A stretch of DNA of 64,000 nucleotides from an uncultured Duncaniella sp. (GTDB lineage Bacteria; Bacteroidota; Bacteroidia; Bacteroidales; Muribaculaceae): the NCBI GenBank assembly GCA_910589485.1, contig CAJUSW010000002.1:62001-126000 (forward strand), given 5' to 3'. Every line of letters begins with the position of its first letter. Positions within the stretch are counted from its first letter, which is position 1. Positions 1 through 7,601 of this stretch are shown here, in pieces. A model generated the notes under the pieces. It did not search any database. It had not been told where the DNA came from and saw nothing but the letters and a program-made list of their open reading frames with translations. The translations under genes and the position numbers were made by a program.

Positions 1-300
1 CTCCAGGGCCGGAGGCAGAAGCGACCCCAACAGTATCACCGTCACAAGCTCGGCCACCACCCTCAGCAGGCGCGGATTAAGCAATATATCATCCCACTTG
101 GCCGTGGTGTACTTGGCAATCTTGAGCACAGCCGGCACCACATAGGACGTAAGCACCCAGAACACCAGCCACGCCACAATCAGGATAGCCGTCACCACCG
201 AAGCCGTTGCAAGCAGTTTCAGCATATCACCCTGAAGCCCCACCCCGCCAAGCAACGACGTAGCAAGCTCCAGAAAATATCCCTCAGCAGTAATATCCAT
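1..300 (-). CDS. MscS-family mechanosensitive channel, N-terminal part (runs off the left edge)
   Basis: About 100 N-terminal residues are visible, starting at the ATG whose complement ends at 300; the rest lies left of the window. The translation has a polar start, a long hydrophobic segment (about residues 22-50) and then the stretch KYTTAKWDDILLN. A lysine/threonine-rich stretch followed by WDD after a membrane helix is typical of Bacteroidota MscS-like channels, which open under membrane tension to release solutes during osmotic downshock. A second hydrophobic stretch begins before the edge. The pore helix and beta domain that would confirm the family are not visible. It could be another small multi-pass protein, but MscS is the best fit. 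It lies downstream of cysS on the same strand, separated by the 348-415 repeat array. Confidence 0.65.
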   Translation of the reverse strand, partial: MDITAEGYFLELATSLLGGVGLQGDMLKLLATASVVTAILIVAWLVFWVLTSYVVPAVLKIAKYTTAKWDDILLNPRLLRVVAELVTVILLGSLLPPALE

Positions 301-347
301 ATCAGATCACTATTTTAAGGTTAAAACACTAATATATAATAATAGGT

Positions 348-415
348 ATAAACCCATAAACCCATAAACCCATAAACCCTTAAACCTATAAACCCATAAA
401 TAAACCCATAAACCC
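348..415. repeat. Tandem ATAAACCC octamer array
   Basis: About eight imperfect copies of ATAAACCC (minus strand GGGTTTAT) fill the space between cysS and the mscS-like gene. A related array in the opposite orientation lies at 22116-22172. The unit is not a multiple of three and no ORF uses it. Function unknown. Confidence 0.85.
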
Positions 416-432
416 GAAAAAAGGCTACAGAG

Positions 433-491
433 TCATAACCTTATAACCCCATAACCTTTTTATAACCTTCACTTTTCGCAAGAAAAGTGAA
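433..491 (-). terminator. Hairpin with GGTTATRR tail behind cysS
   Basis: A perfect 10-bp stem (468-477 with 482-491) closed by the tetraloop GCAA abuts the cysS stop. On the minus strand it is followed directly by GGTTAT-type octamers to about 433 instead of a uridine tract. It probably terminates cysS transcription. The same architecture follows the stops at 2101 and 3314. Confidence 0.6.
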
Positions 492-1973
492 TCACTTAAC
501 GGTCCATTCGGCGCCGTCCTTGGTATCGCGTACCACAACGCCGGCCTCAGCCAGGCGATCGCGTATCAGATCGCTCGTAGCCCAGTCCTTGGCGCTCTTA
601 GCCTTGGCGCGCATCTCCAGTATCAGCTCCATAGCCTTCTCGAAAGGCTTCATAGCCTCGGCATTGTCACCGCCCGCTATCTCGGGACGGATACCTAAGA
701 TATCCACAAGGAAAGTATCGAATACGGCCTTCAGCTCGTTGATATCCTCCTGTGTGGCGGTTGCCTTGCCATCCTTCACCGAATTGACCAGCTTGAGAGC
801 GTCAAACAGGTGAGCGATCACCACCGGAGTGTTCAGATCATCGTCCATAGCCTCGTAGCACTTCTCGCGTATCCCCTTCACGTCGATGCTCGACGTAGCC
901 GAGGGAGTCAGCTCCTGAAGTCGGCGATATCCTTCAAGCATACGTCCCAGAGCCTTCTCCGACGCCTGCAGAGCCTCGTTGGAGAAATCCACAGTGCCGC
1001 GGTAATGGGCCTGGAGTATGAAAAAACGTATCGTCATTGGGCTGTAGGGCTGGGTCAGCAACGGATGCGAACCGTTGAAAAACTCGTCGAGGGTGATGAA
1101 ATTGCCCAGCGACTTGCCCATCTTCTTGCCGTTGATGGTGATCATATTGTTGTGCATCCAGTAGCGCACGGTCTCATGGCCATTGTGGGCCACCGACTGG
1201 GCTATCTCACACTCATGGTGGGGGAACATCAGGTCCATTCCGCCTCCATGTATGTCGAAAGTCTCGCCCAGATACTTCTCCCCCATCGTGGAGCACTCCA
1301 GGTGCCATCCGGGGAAACCCTCGCTCCAGGGCGACGGCCAGTGCATTATATGCTCGGGCGCGGCCTTCTTCCACAGCGCGAAATCGGCCGGGTTACGCTT
1401 CTGGTCCTGACCGTCGAGAGCGCGTGTGGTCGACAGCAGTTCGTCGATATTGCGCCCCGACAGCTTGCCGTAGCGGTGGTCGCTGTTATACTTAGGCACA
1501 TCAAAGTACACCGACCCGTCCGACACGTAGGCATATCCGCTGTCCAGGATCTTCTTCACATACTCGATCTGCTCGATGATGTGTCCCGAAGCGTGGGGCT
1601 CGATCGACGGCGGGAGTACATTCAGCGCCTCCATCGCCTTGTGATAGCGTGTGAGGTAATACTGCACCACCTCCATCGGCTCCAGCTGTTCCAGGCGAGC
1701 CTTCTTGGCTATCTTGTCCTCACCCTCGTCGGCATCATGCTCCAGATGGCCCACATCGGTGATATTGCGCACATAGCGCACCTTGTAGCCCAGATGGCGG
1801 AGGTAGCGGAACAGGATGTCAAACGTGATCGCCGGGCGGGCGTGGCCAAGATGGCCGTCGCCATACACCGTGGGTCCGCACACATACATCCCCACCTTAC
1901 CCTCATGCAACGGCTTGAACACCTGCTTCGTGCGGGTGAGTGTATTGTATATACTCAGATTGTTGGGTATCAT
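492..1973 (-). CDS. cysS: Cysteinyl-tRNA synthetase
   Basis: Class I aminoacyl-tRNA synthetase that charges tRNA-Cys in the cytoplasm. The start MIPNNLSIYNTLTR (1973) is preferred because it aligns with the usual family N-terminus; ATGs at 1994 and 2030 are in frame and the most upstream reads through unlikely sequence. Visible motifs are the first zinc ligand in MYVCGPTVYGDG, the HIGH-type sequence HLGHAR, further zinc ligands in LECSTMG and FPHHECEIAQ, and the KMSKS-type loop KKMGKSLGN. The length of about 493 residues is normal. It lies downstream of the DUF3467 gene on the same strand, with a hairpin/octamer block on each side, so it may form its own transcription unit. Confidence 0.96.
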   Translation of the reverse strand: MIPNNLSIYNTLTRTKQVFKPLHEGKVGMYVCGPTVYGDGHLGHARPAITFDILFRYLRHLGYKVRYVRNITDVGHLEHDADEGEDKIAKKARLEQLEPMEVVQYYLTRYHKAMEALNVLPPSIEPHASGHIIEQIEYVKKILDSGYAYVSDGSVYFDVPKYNSDHRYGKLSGRNIDELLSTTRALDGQDQKRNPADFALWKKAAPEHIMHWPSPWSEGFPGWHLECSTMGEKYLGETFDIHGGGMDLMFPHHECEIAQSVAHNGHETVRYWMHNNMITINGKKMGKSLGNFITLDEFFNGSHPLLTQPYSPMTIRFFILQAHYRGTVDFSNEALQASEKALGRMLEGYRRLQELTPSATSSIDVKGIREKCYEAMDDDLNTPVVIAHLFDALKLVNSVKDGKATATQEDINELKAVFDTFLVDILGIRPEIAGGDNAEAMKPFEKAMELILEMRAKAKSAKDWATSDLIRDRLAEAGVVVRDTKDGAEWTVK

Positions 1974-2043
1974 AATAATATTCTTTAAGGTCATGGAGAA
2001 AAAGATAACCTCACCCCCCTTGGCCTCCAAGGGGCAGGATTAG

Positions 2044-2097
2044 ATAACCTTATAACCCCATAACCTCATAACCTTCAATTTTCGCCAGAAAATTGAA
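2044..2097 (-). terminator. Hairpin with GGTTATRR tail behind the DUF3467 gene
   Basis: A perfect 10-bp stem (2074-2083 with 2088-2097) and 4-base loop lies just past the DUF3467 stop. It is followed on the minus strand by four GGTTATRR octamers (to about 2044). Same layout as 433-491 and 3283-3325. Confidence 0.6.
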
Positions 2098-2100
2098 TAA

Positions 2101-2433
2101 CTAAGCTTTGCCGCCCATTATGAAGGGGTTGGGGATCTCCCCGTTGCCGTTCTGGCCACCCTGATTGCCTACGGGACGCTTGGGAAGGATGGGGCCGAAA
2201 GTGCTCTCATACTTCTTCACATTCTCCATCAGCGCACCCAGGAGATTCTTGGCATTCTCCGGGCTCATGATGATACGGCTCTGCACCTTGGCGCCGGGCA
2301 TATTGGGAGCCATGGTGATAAAGTCGATGAAAAACTCGTTGGGGCCGTGGGTGATCACTGCGAGATTGGAGTAAATACCCTTGGCTACCTCGGGAGTAAG
2401 TTCTATCTTGATTTCCTGTTGCTTATTTTCCAT
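2101..2433 (-). CDS. DUF3467 family protein
   Basis: Small cytoplasmic protein of 110 residues. The N-terminus (QEIKIELTPEVAKGIYSN), the core AVITHGPNEFFIDF and the later SRIIMSPENAKNLLGAL match the DUF3467 family, common in Bacteroidota and of unknown function. The C-terminal 25 residues are rich in Gly, Asn and Pro and probably disordered. There is no signal peptide or membrane segment. It sits between ubiE and cysS on the same strand, 22 bp below the ubiE stop, so it could be cotranscribed with ubiE. A hairpin plus octamer array closes it on the 3' side. No function is inferred. Confidence 0.85.
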   Translation of the reverse strand: MENKQQEIKIELTPEVAKGIYSNLAVITHGPNEFFIDFITMAPNMPGAKVQSRIIMSPENAKNLLGALMENVKKYESTFGPILPKRPVGNQGGQNGNGEIPNPFIMGGKA

Positions 2434-2455
2434 GATTAATTATTTATATATTGTT

Positions 2456-3190
2456 CTATTTTTTAGCTACATATATGGTGCACACCCCGAAAGTCAGGGG
2501 TATGGCCCGTGCCGACGAGAATCCGGCCTCGAGCATTATCCTCACCATCTCGTCACCCTGCGGCACAGCCGCTATCGACTCGGGCAGATAGCTGTAGGCC
2601 CTCACGTCCTTCGACACCATGCGCCCCACCGTAGGGATCACATGGCGGGTGTACAGGTTATAGAAAGGCTTCACGGCCTTGGAGCGTGGCGTGGACAGCT
2701 CCAGTATCACCACCGTGCCTCCGGGGCGGAGCACACGGTGCATCTCCCTGTATCCGGCGGGCAGATCGGCGAAATTGCGCACACCGTAGGCACACGTCAC
2801 CGCGTCAAAAGCTCCGTCGGTAAACGGCAACAGCAGGCAGTCGCCTATGCCGAGCGTCACCACTTCCTGCAACCCCATCTTCTCTACTTTCTGCCGGCCT
2901 ATCTCAACCATCCCTTCCGAGAGGTCGACGCCGGTCACGGTGATAGGATCCAGGTCGCGCGCCAGCTTTATGGCCAGGTCGCCCGTGCCGGTGGCTATGT
3001 CGAGGATATCATCGTGAGGCTCCTCGCGGAGCAGTCTCACAGCCCTCGACCGCCACACACGGTCAATGCCGAGCGTCATCGCCCGGTTCATGAAATCATA
3101 AGCCGGAGCAATGTTGTCAAACATCTCGCGCACCTGCCGGGTCTTATCGCCCGACCCGTCGCCATAGGGTGTGATATTCTCTACCTGCAT
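2456..3190 (-). CDS. ubiE: Demethylmenaquinone methyltransferase
   Basis: SAM-dependent methyltransferase for the last step of menaquinone synthesis (demethylmenaquinone to menaquinone), as expected in an anaerobe using menaquinone for fumarate respiration. The 244-residue protein has the UbiE/MenG signature: N-terminal VREMFDNIAPAYDFMNR, the SAM-binding motif DIATGTGDLAI, VDLSEGMVEIGR, and the later YGVRNFADLPAGYREMHRVLRPGG. The start ATG at 3190 gives the usual length. It lies downstream of purC, separated by about 120 bp holding a nested hairpin (3209-3246) and the octamer block behind purC. Confidence 0.95.
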   Translation of the reverse strand: MQVENITPYGDGSGDKTRQVREMFDNIAPAYDFMNRAMTLGIDRVWRSRAVRLLREEPHDDILDIATGTGDLAIKLARDLDPITVTGVDLSEGMVEIGRQKVEKMGLQEVVTLGIGDCLLLPFTDGAFDAVTCAYGVRNFADLPAGYREMHRVLRPGGTVVILELSTPRSKAVKPFYNLYTRHVIPTVGRMVSKDVRAYSYLPESIAAVPQGDEMVRIMLEAGFSSARAIPLTFGVCTIYVAKK

Positions 3191-3208
3191 CTTTTATTAT
3201 ATTATTTG

Positions 3209-3246
3209 TTATGGGGAATAAGCGGTCTATCCGCCCATCCCCATAA
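3209..3246. other. Nested hairpin between purC and ubiE
   Basis: TTATGGGGA (3209-3217) pairs with TCCCCATAA (3238-3246), enclosing a second stem GCGG/CCGC (3222-3225 with 3231-3234). It lies 19 bp upstream of the ubiE start codon, so on the minus strand it is in the 5' leader. It could act as an attenuator or processing site; no uridine tract follows. Confidence 0.5.
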
Positions 3247-3282
3247 CCTTGAAAAGTCATGAGGCGCCGGGTTGCCCCCGTT

Positions 3283-3325
3283 AACCTCATAACCTTATAA
3301 CCTTTGAGCAAGTTTACTTGCTCAA
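3283..3325 (-). terminator. Hairpin with GGTTAT tail overlapping the purC stop
   Basis: TTGAGCAAGT (3304-3313) pairs perfectly with ACTTGCTCAA (3316-3325), spanning the purC stop codon. On the minus strand it is followed at once by GGTTAT octamers (to about 3283). Third example of this layout in the first 3.4 kb. Confidence 0.55.
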
Positions 3326-4267
3326 TTCCCCCAGACAATCGAGGACGTTTTTGGCTATACGGTCTTCGAGATGTGCCTCGGGAGCCTTCTCAAACTTCTT
3401 GCCTGTGATATGCTCGTAAAGCTCGATATAGCGCTCCGAAACCTCCTCGCAGAACTGGTCGGTCATCTCGGGCACCTGCTGGCCCTCCTTGCCCATGAAG
3501 CCGTTGGCCATGAGCCACTCGCGTACAAACTCCTTCGAGAGCTGCTTCTGGGGCTCACCCTTGGCGAGACGCTCCTCGTAGCCATCGGCATAGAAGTAAC
3601 GCGACGAATCGGGGGTGTGGATCTCGTCGATCAGTATCACCTTGCCGTCACGCAATCCGAACTCATACTTGGTATCCACCAGGATCAGACCCTTCTCGGC
3701 GGCCATCTCGCTACCCTTCTTGAAGAGGGCGCGGGTGTAGGCGGCCATGGTATCAAACTGCTCCTCGGTCACGATACCCTGGGCGATAGCCTCCTCACGC
3801 GAGATATTCTCGTCGTGGCCGGCGTCGGCCTTGGTGGTGGGGGTGATTATAGGTTCGGGGAAACGCTGGTTCTCCACCATTCCCTCGGGGAGCTTCACGC
3901 CACACAGCTCGCGCATACCTGCCTTGTACTCGCGCCATGCGCTGCCGGCCAGGTAGCCGCGGATGATCATCTCGAGCTTCAGTCCCTCGCAACGGTATCC
4001 CACAGTGACCATAGGATCGGGCACGGCGATCTTCCAGTTGGGCACCAGGTCGGCGGTAGCGTCAAGCATCGAGGCCGCGATCTGATTCAGGGCCTGTCCC
4101 TTGTAAGGAATTCCTTTGGGGAGGATTACGTCAAATGCCGAGATACGGTCGGTAGCGACCATTACCAGCAGATCGTCGCCTATTGAATACACGTCACGTA
4201 CTTTGCCATGATACACAGCCGTCTGGCCGGGGAAATTGAAATCGGTGTTAACCAGTGTTGTTGCCAT
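3314..4267 (-). CDS. purC: SAICAR synthetase (phosphoribosylaminoimidazole-succinocarboxamide synthase)
   Basis: Purine biosynthesis enzyme joining aspartate to CAIR with ATP to give SAICAR. The 317-residue length fits the longer Bacteroidota form. Motifs seen are GKVRDVYSIGDDLLVMVATDRISAFD near the N-terminus, LEMIIRGYLAGSAWREY in the middle, LILVDTKYEFGL and VILIDEIHTPDSSRYF. The start at 4267 lies about 23 bp downstream of a predicted +1 set by the promoter at 4297-4329. It is first of a same-strand run with ubiE, the DUF3467 gene and cysS and is divergent from the gene at 4430. The 17-bp palindrome at 4343-4359 is 13 bp upstream of its -33 box, so a regulator bound there could affect both directions. 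Confidence 0.96.
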   Translation of the reverse strand: MATTLVNTDFNFPGQTAVYHGKVRDVYSIGDDLLVMVATDRISAFDVILPKGIPYKGQALNQIAASMLDATADLVPNWKIAVPDPMVTVGYRCEGLKLEMIIRGYLAGSAWREYKAGMRELCGVKLPEGMVENQRFPEPIITPTTKADAGHDENISREEAIAQGIVTEEQFDTMAAYTRALFKKGSEMAAEKGLILVDTKYEFGLRDGKVILIDEIHTPDSSRYFYADGYEERLAKGEPQKQLSKEFVREWLMANGFMGKEGQQVPEMTDQFCEEVSERYIELYEHITGKKFEKAPEAHLEDRIAKNVLDCLGELSK

Positions 4268-4296
4268 AATTTTGCTGTAAATATAGTTCTATTGGA

Positions 4297-4329
4297 CAAA
4301 ATTACTAAATTCCCGCTGAATCTCCCAAA
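4297..4329 (-). promoter_or_regulatory. purC promoter
   Basis: On the minus strand TTTG (complement of 4326-4329) and TAATTTTG (complement of 4297-4304) are separated by 21 bp, matching the Bacteroidota -33/-7 consensus. Transcription would start near 4290. Confidence 0.7.
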
Positions 4330-4342
4330 AAGTTTTGACGCT

Positions 4343-4389
4343 GTGCGACATTATCGCACTTTTTTTATGGGTATGCAAGGCTAACTTTG
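4343..4389 (+). promoter_or_regulatory. Palindrome-controlled promoter of the 4430 gene
   Basis: The perfect palindrome GTGCGA-CATTA-TCGCAC (4343-4359) is followed after exactly 22 bp by the -7 box TAACTTTG (4382-4389). The predicted +1 is near 4393, putting the palindrome centre near -42, overlapping the -33 region. No TTTG is present at -33, which fits an activator-dependent promoter. The same palindrome, orientation and spacing recur upstream of the holin-like gene (45448-45494). Confidence 0.75.
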
Positions 4390-4429
4390 CGGTATCACAA
4401 CATTTACTCATTCAAATCCCGCATCAGCC

Positions 4430-4978
4430 ATGAACACTGCTTCCTCCTCCACCGCCCGCACCTCCAGGTATCCCGCCAATCTCCCCATCTCACGCAAGGC
4501 CTACGATAAATTCGTCGAGCGTATCCACCGCGTGTTCCCCACCGATCCCGAGACAGTCGGCCACATGATCAAGCTCATGAAAATGTATCTCGCCAAGGGG
4601 GAAGCCGCCCTTGAGCCGTTCAGCATCTCGGCCCGCGTGGCGTTCGCCTTTCTCGCCCAGGACATCGACGTTGCAATCGAGCGCTCAGCCCGTGCCCGTC
4701 AGCGCGCCCGCGAACGTCGCGAGGCACGCGAGGCTCAGATCGCCGCCATAGCGGCCATGCCCCGGCCCGAGATCCCTCAGGCTCCGGAACCGGAGAAGTA
4801 TGTCACCATACATGAATGTAACCCCAACGGCACCCACACCATAATCCACCGTCCGCTATCGGCCATACGCAATTCCCGCCGCGAGCGCCGTGCCCAAGCC
4901 CGCAAGGCCAAGGCCGTCACAACGGCGACGGCAACCACGGCACCGGGTTCAGTGCCATCTGACTACAGGCCCGACTGA
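4430..4978 (+). CDS. Uncharacterised Arg/Ala-rich protein under a palindrome-controlled promoter
   Basis: I do not recognise this 182-residue protein. It has no signal peptide or membrane helix. Residues about 20-85 look helical (RKAYDKFVERIHRVF, then GHMIKLMKMYLAKGEAAL and ISARVAFAFLAQDIDVAIE). Residues 86-110 form a strongly basic, Arg/Ala/Glu-rich helix or coiled coil. A short segment (KYVTIHECNPNGTHTIIHRP) could be a beta hairpin, and the tail is basic and then Thr/Ala-rich. The composition suggests nucleic-acid or protein binding, but this is only inference. Its 3' end overlaps the convergent lipoprotein gene by 16 bp. Its promoter is shared in design with that of the holin-like gene at 45006, the best lead to function. 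Confidence 0.7.
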   Translation: MNTASSSTARTSRYPANLPISRKAYDKFVERIHRVFPTDPETVGHMIKLMKMYLAKGEAALEPFSISARVAFAFLAQDIDVAIERSARARQRARERREAREAQIAAIAAMPRPEIPQAPEPEKYVTIHECNPNGTHTIIHRPLSAIRNSRRERRAQARKAKAVTTATATTAPGSVPSDYRPD

Positions 4979-6375
4979 TAGGCGCCGGGACGCGGTGATG
5001 GCAAGCGGGGCTCGCCATAGAGATCCCGGGCTGTCAACGGCGACGTAAGCGCCGCATCGGCATGAGTGAGCGCGGGCGATTCCCCCTTCAGGCGGTAATC
5101 GAAATAATAATCCTCCCTCACCGTGGCAAACATTGGGTCTGTCCCCCACAGGCACTCCACAAAATTCCGGTCGTCACTGCCGTTGCTCTTCAGCACACAC
5201 CGGCGCAATGTCACCTCAGTGCCATCGAGGTCCCCTGCCGAAAAATCGGTCCCGTTGCCGTAAAGGATGCTGTTGGTGATATCGGCTTTCAGATAAGGCC
5301 GTCCCGATCCGTCATCGCTCGAGGCATCGAAATGATCTATCTGCACTATGGCTCCCATCGGAGCGGTGAAGAGGTAATAGTTGGCAAACGTGCAATGATT
5401 GGCCGTGACCTCTCCGCCCGTCATGCGGAAAGCTCCGAGCGAGGCGTCGGCCACCTCACATCCGGCCAGCGTGAGCGTGGCGTGACGGCTCTCAAGCGCA
5501 TATCCGGCCGAGTTGCGCAACCGGCAGTTCACCATCACGACCTCGGTCCCCTCATCGGCGAGCACTCCGGCCGAAGTGTTGCACACCACTGTGTGCGACA
5601 GGCGGTTGCCCATGCTTCCGGGCGCGAAATGCAACCCTGTCCATTGCGAGGCCATGAGGTCAAACGGTATATCGCCCACCACATTTCCACGGCGGTCGCC
5701 GCTCAGCTCCACGAGCGCGTCGGGCTCCCCCTCGGTCACGAGCGAGCCATACACCCTCATGTAAGCCTTGTCATGGAAATGCAACTTCGCCCCGCGAGGC
5801 AGTGTAAGCGTGGCTCCGGGTCTCACCACTATTGAGTCGTATATCTGATAGGGCATCTCGGCATCCCACCTCTCGTCGGCCGTGATCTCAGTGGCGTGCA
5901 CGCGCCTCACATCCTGCCCCGTAGCCTTGATTTCCACGGTGTTGGCCACTCCGTTGGTCAGAAAGTCGATATATCCCCTCACCTCGCCCGGCTGGGGCGA
6001 TCCGTTTTCAGGCAGGAGGGCGTCGATGTACACATATATGGAATCCTGCGGACGTATCTCCACATCACTGAACGTATCTCCGGCCATGCCGTCGACATTC
6101 ATGCGGAACACTCCGCTCCCGGCATCACGCAGTGACACATTGCTGAGCCTCATCACCTTGTCATGGCGGTTATACACCATCAGGCACGAGCGCGGGGTGC
6201 GTTCTCCGGTAAAGAACTCGCCCATCTCTATCAAGCGGGCTGAAAATTCGGGTTGCGACGAGGGGGAACTGTCCACCTCATCCTCTATGCAGGATGCAGT
6301 GACGGAAAGTATCAGGATTGCGGCCAACGCCGGCGCAAGTGTTTGTCGGAATAAGGAGAAGATGATATTTGTCAT
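4963..6375 (-). CDS. Lipoprotein with predicted right-handed beta-helix
   Basis: A 470-residue lipoprotein: the N-terminal hydrophobic segment ends in the lipobox SVTASC (Cys29), followed by an acidic stretch (IEDEVDSS) typical of surface-exposed or outer-membrane lipoproteins in Bacteroidota. Residues about 45-150 look like an Ig-like sandwich. From about 180 on there are short repeating beta segments with regularly spaced Asn, Gly and Cys (VVCNTSAGVLADEGTEVVMVNCRLRNSAGYALES and similar), as in right-handed parallel beta-helix proteins. Such proteins often bind or cleave polysaccharides, but no catalytic motif is evident. The final GEPRLPSPRPGAYQ resembles the C-terminus of other beta-helix surface proteins. 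It lies 43 bp below another lipoprotein gene on the same strand and is probably cotranscribed with it. Confidence 0.7.
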   Translation of the reverse strand: MTNIIFSLFRQTLAPALAAILILSVTASCIEDEVDSSPSSQPEFSARLIEMGEFFTGERTPRSCLMVYNRHDKVMRLSNVSLRDAGSGVFRMNVDGMAGDTFSDVEIRPQDSIYVYIDALLPENGSPQPGEVRGYIDFLTNGVANTVEIKATGQDVRRVHATEITADERWDAEMPYQIYDSIVVRPGATLTLPRGAKLHFHDKAYMRVYGSLVTEGEPDALVELSGDRRGNVVGDIPFDLMASQWTGLHFAPGSMGNRLSHTVVCNTSAGVLADEGTEVVMVNCRLRNSAGYALESRHATLTLAGCEVADASLGAFRMTGGEVTANHCTFANYYLFTAPMGAIVQIDHFDASSDDGSGRPYLKADITNSILYGNGTDFSAGDLDGTEVTLRRCVLKSNGSDDRNFVECLWGTDPMFATVREDYYFDYRLKGESPALTHADAALTSPLTARDLYGEPRLPSPRPGAYQSGL

Positions 6376-6418
6376 AATCTCTCAACGTGACATCTCACCG
6401 TTTATTGCGGAATGTGTA

Positions 6419-7501
6419 TCACCTCACGGCGGGAGCGCTGTCGGCCTTCGTGGCCACAATGTCCTTCACGATATATGCTTTCAGGCGCGAGCGCACTATG
6501 GTGTCGGCCGTGTAGAGCGATGTTCCACGGTAATGCTGGTGCCCGAGGCTGTCCGACACTATGTAATAAGGGGTCCTGGGTATGGACAGGCGTCTTATCT
6601 GTGTGGCGGCCGATCCTCCCGGCACCCATCCCTGGAGCCACTCGGCACTGTCCTTGCTGATCGATGTGGCCCATGTGGCCGAGTCGGGTGCGAGGGACAC
6701 CTCCACCATCTGCAACCGGCGGTTCTTGAGGGTCTTGCGCAGGTCGGCCAGGCGGTCGGTCACGCTGTCGGGCTTTCGCGAGTCGCTGAACACCAGCAAC
6801 GTGTAGCTGTGCATGCCCGGAGTGTATCTCACCACGGTGTCCTTGGCGTTTCTCAGGGTGAACGAGCGTATCTCTCCGCGGGTTGAGGTCGACACCTGCT
6901 CTCCCACAGCCGAGGCATAGGCCTCCACCAGGAGGCGCGGACGTGCATCGGGCGCTATCTCGTTGAGCAGGGAGTCGGCAAGCAGTTCGTAACCGTCGGT
7001 GCGGAACCGCGTCACCATGAGCAGGGTCGAGGCCATGCTCGCGGGATTGGAGCGCACCGCCTCGGCTATCATCCGGTTCACCTCGGCATCGGTGCCGTTT
7101 CTCAGCAGGGAGTCATGCTCGGTGACATAGGCCGTGAAGTCGCGCGAGGCGTCCTGGCCGGTGAGCGTGAGCGAGCGCGGATCGTCGAGATTCATCTTCA
7201 CCTTGATCTCGTCGCCGTTGGTGGCCACACAGCTGAACAGCAGCTCGCCGTCGAGGGTGAACACCTCCACCATCGTGGGCTGGGCCGACGAGGCTTTCAG
7301 CTCCACCTTGCCGTCGACCGGGTGGAACGACTGCTTCGTGATGCCGCCACGGGTGAAATAGACCATCTCAAGGCCATGGTTGCCCAGCCCATTGATGTCA
7401 CAGTTGATCACAAACTCCTCATCATTCTTGCACGAGGTCATGACCATCCCAGCCATGAGCAGGGTTATGAGAAACCACAGTATATTGCGTGACTTATTCA
7501 T
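6419..7501 (-). CDS. Lipoprotein with DUF4369-like N-terminal domain
   Basis: About 360 residues from the ATG at 7501; an upstream in-frame ATG (7525) is rejected because the -7 box at 7523-7530 overlaps it. The signal ends at TSC (Cys24), followed by KNDEE. The first 110 residues (NGLGNHGLEMVYFTRGGITKQSF, later GELLFSCVATNGDEIKVKMN) match the beta domain of DUF4369 proteins, which usually precedes a thioredoxin-like fold. The C-terminal part has the outline of such a fold (SYTLLVFSDSRKPDSV, then MVEVSLAPDSATW) but no CxxC active site, so any redox role is doubtful. Function unknown. It is divergent from pldA and upstream of the beta-helix lipoprotein. Confidence 0.75.
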   Translation of the reverse strand: MNKSRNILWFLITLLMAGMVMTSCKNDEEFVINCDINGLGNHGLEMVYFTRGGITKQSFHPVDGKVELKASSAQPTMVEVFTLDGELLFSCVATNGDEIKVKMNLDDPRSLTLTGQDASRDFTAYVTEHDSLLRNGTDAEVNRMIAEAVRSNPASMASTLLMVTRFRTDGYELLADSLLNEIAPDARPRLLVEAYASAVGEQVSTSTRGEIRSFTLRNAKDTVVRYTPGMHSYTLLVFSDSRKPDSVTDRLADLRKTLKNRRLQMVEVSLAPDSATWATSISKDSAEWLQGWVPGGSAATQIRRLSIPRTPYYIVSDSLGHQHYRGTSLYTADTIVRSRLKAYIVKDIVATKADSAPAVR

Positions 7502-7522
7502 GTGTGTGCGGATAATGTTCGG

Positions 7523-7530
7523 CAAAATTA
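7523..7530 (-). promoter_or_regulatory. -7 box of the 6419-7501 lipoprotein gene
   Basis: The minus strand reads TAATTTTG. The expected +1 near 7516 leaves a short leader before the ATG at 7501 and argues against the upstream start at 7525. No clear TTTG was found at -33. Confidence 0.6.
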
Positions 7531-7572
7531 GGCAAAAATTCCGCCAATCGCCAATATTTACAGTTAATTCAC

Positions 7573-7580
7573 TAATTTTG
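7573..7580 (+). promoter_or_regulatory. -7 box of pldA
   Basis: TAATTTTG, 22 bp before the pldA start codon; expected +1 near 7584-7588. It is divergent from the 7523-7530 promoter. Confidence 0.6.
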
Positions 7581-7601
7581 TAGCGTTAATCCATTTCTCA
7601 C

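Noticed and set aside
810..1988. Long plus-strand ORF opposite cysS (392 codons)
   Set aside because: Antisense shadow of a clearly conserved synthetase; the translation is His/Leu/Arg-rich low-information sequence with no family.
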